Below, in pieces: positions 63,775 through 64,000 of a DNA stretch of 64,000 bases. The position numbers were made by a program, and so were the translations under genes. Source of the DNA: CALRQJ02 sp943370285. Its GTDB lineage: Bacteria; Bacteroidota; Bacteroidia; Chitinophagales; Chitinophagaceae. Position 1 is the stretch's first letter. The number at the start of each line of letters is the position of its first letter. Under the pieces are notes generated by a model that saw only the letters and a program-made list of their open reading frames with translations, was not told the DNA's origin and searched no databases. The stretch covers positions 1 to 64,000 of the forward strand of contig CALRQJ020000010.1 of the NCBI GenBank assembly GCA_943370285.1. Direction: 5' to 3'.

Positions 63775-64000
63775 TTAGGCCTTTTTCGCCACCATCGTCA
63801 AAATAGTTGCAATACCCGTTAACTCATTGGTATCATCAAAAATTTCTACCAACCATTTTACAATGCCTTTGGGTATATCGTTTTCATCTCTTTGCTCTTG
63901 ACTAATTTTTTCTTTGCAACTGAAACGAATATAAATTTCCGTACCGGGATACACCGGCTTGGTAAACCGCAATTCATCAATACCATAATTTAATAATACC
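63775..64000 (-). CDS. paaZ: PaaZ-like MaoC-domain hydratase, C-terminus (partial)
   Basis: The reading frame enters from the right edge and ends at 63775, giving 74 residues. They read NYGIDELRFTKPVYPG, EIYIRFSCKEK, GIVKWLVEIFDDTNELTGIA and end TILTMVAKKA. This pattern matches the C-terminus of the MaoC hydratase domain of PaaZ (phenylacetate degradation; oxepin-CoA ring cleavage). The aldehyde dehydrogenase part would be beyond the window, so a stand-alone MaoC protein cannot be excluded. It is on the same strand as the crotonase at 52170-52943. Confidence 0.65.
   Translation of the reverse strand, partial: VLLNYGIDELRFTKPVYPGTEIYIRFSCKEKISQEQRDENDIPKGIVKWLVEIFDDTNELTGIATILTMVAKKA

Overview
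The window looks like a Bacteroidota chromosome, most probably family Chitinophagaceae or a close relative. The evidence is AT-rich coding DNA, TAnnTTTG-type -7 promoter elements, very few Shine-Dalgarno sites, and family-typical genes: S46 dipeptidyl-peptidase, GH3-family protein, DUF3667, CarboxypepD_reg-like and a gliding-bacteria-style type I exporter. No rRNA, tRNA, CRISPR array, transposase or integrase was found.

Layout. 1-5.1 kb: start of a small secreted protein, recQ (-), kdsD and a mannose-1-phosphate guanylyltransferase (+). 5.2-14.6 kb: a long plus-strand block of secreted and membrane genes containing two caspase-fold (peptidase C14) proteins, a CHASE2 membrane sensor, two paralogous exported proteins and a lipoprotein; it ends in a strong hairpin terminator. 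14.6-18.5 kb: thiL, an inositol-monophosphatase-family gene and a glycosyltransferase fused to a degenerate sugar-transferase region. 18.5-23.8 kb: a DinB-like gene, then a translationally coupled pair (third caspase with TPRs, and a YD/RHS-type protein). 23.9-29 kb: metF, lptB, GH3, DUF3667, fabG. 29-32.6 kb: an inorganic carbon cluster (SulP transporter, beta-carbonic anhydrase, convergent SbtA-like transporter). 32.8-37.3 kb: ABC transporter, HlyD and TolC with a non-canonical nucleotide-binding domain. 37.3-51.2 kb: housekeeping and envelope genes (OsmC, Omp85-like barrel, DsbD, LLM oxidoreductase, GNAT, DinB, pseudouridine synthase, DPP7-type S46 peptidase, GH18) and several hypothetical proteins.

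51.2-64 kb is an accessory region. About 0.95 kb of dispersed intergenic repeats is followed by a crotonase gene and then a visibly AT-richer anti-phage-like cassette: DUF4007, a 1083-aa P-loop ATPase, a PAPS-reductase/DndC-like PP-loop enzyme with putative Fe-S cysteines, a stand-alone DUF262 protein and a SIR2 protein, all plus strand and tightly packed. A GHKL (Hsp90/MORC-like) ATPase converges on it with a 4-base 3' overlap. Beyond it are more dispersed repeats, a small secreted protein and the C-terminus of a PaaZ-like MaoC hydratase. The crotonase and the PaaZ-like gene are on the same strand and of types found together in phenylacetate clusters, so the cassette may have been inserted between them.

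The cassette is the best candidate for an undescribed system. It combines a sulfur-transfer-type enzyme (as in Dnd/Ssp phosphorothioation) with a DUF262 possible sensor and a SIR2 NADase-type effector, yet lacks the cysteine desulfurase, DndD, DndE and SspB components. The second candidate is the duplicated caspase, CHASE2 and exported-protein locus. Functions are inferred from motifs read by eye; no database search was possible.
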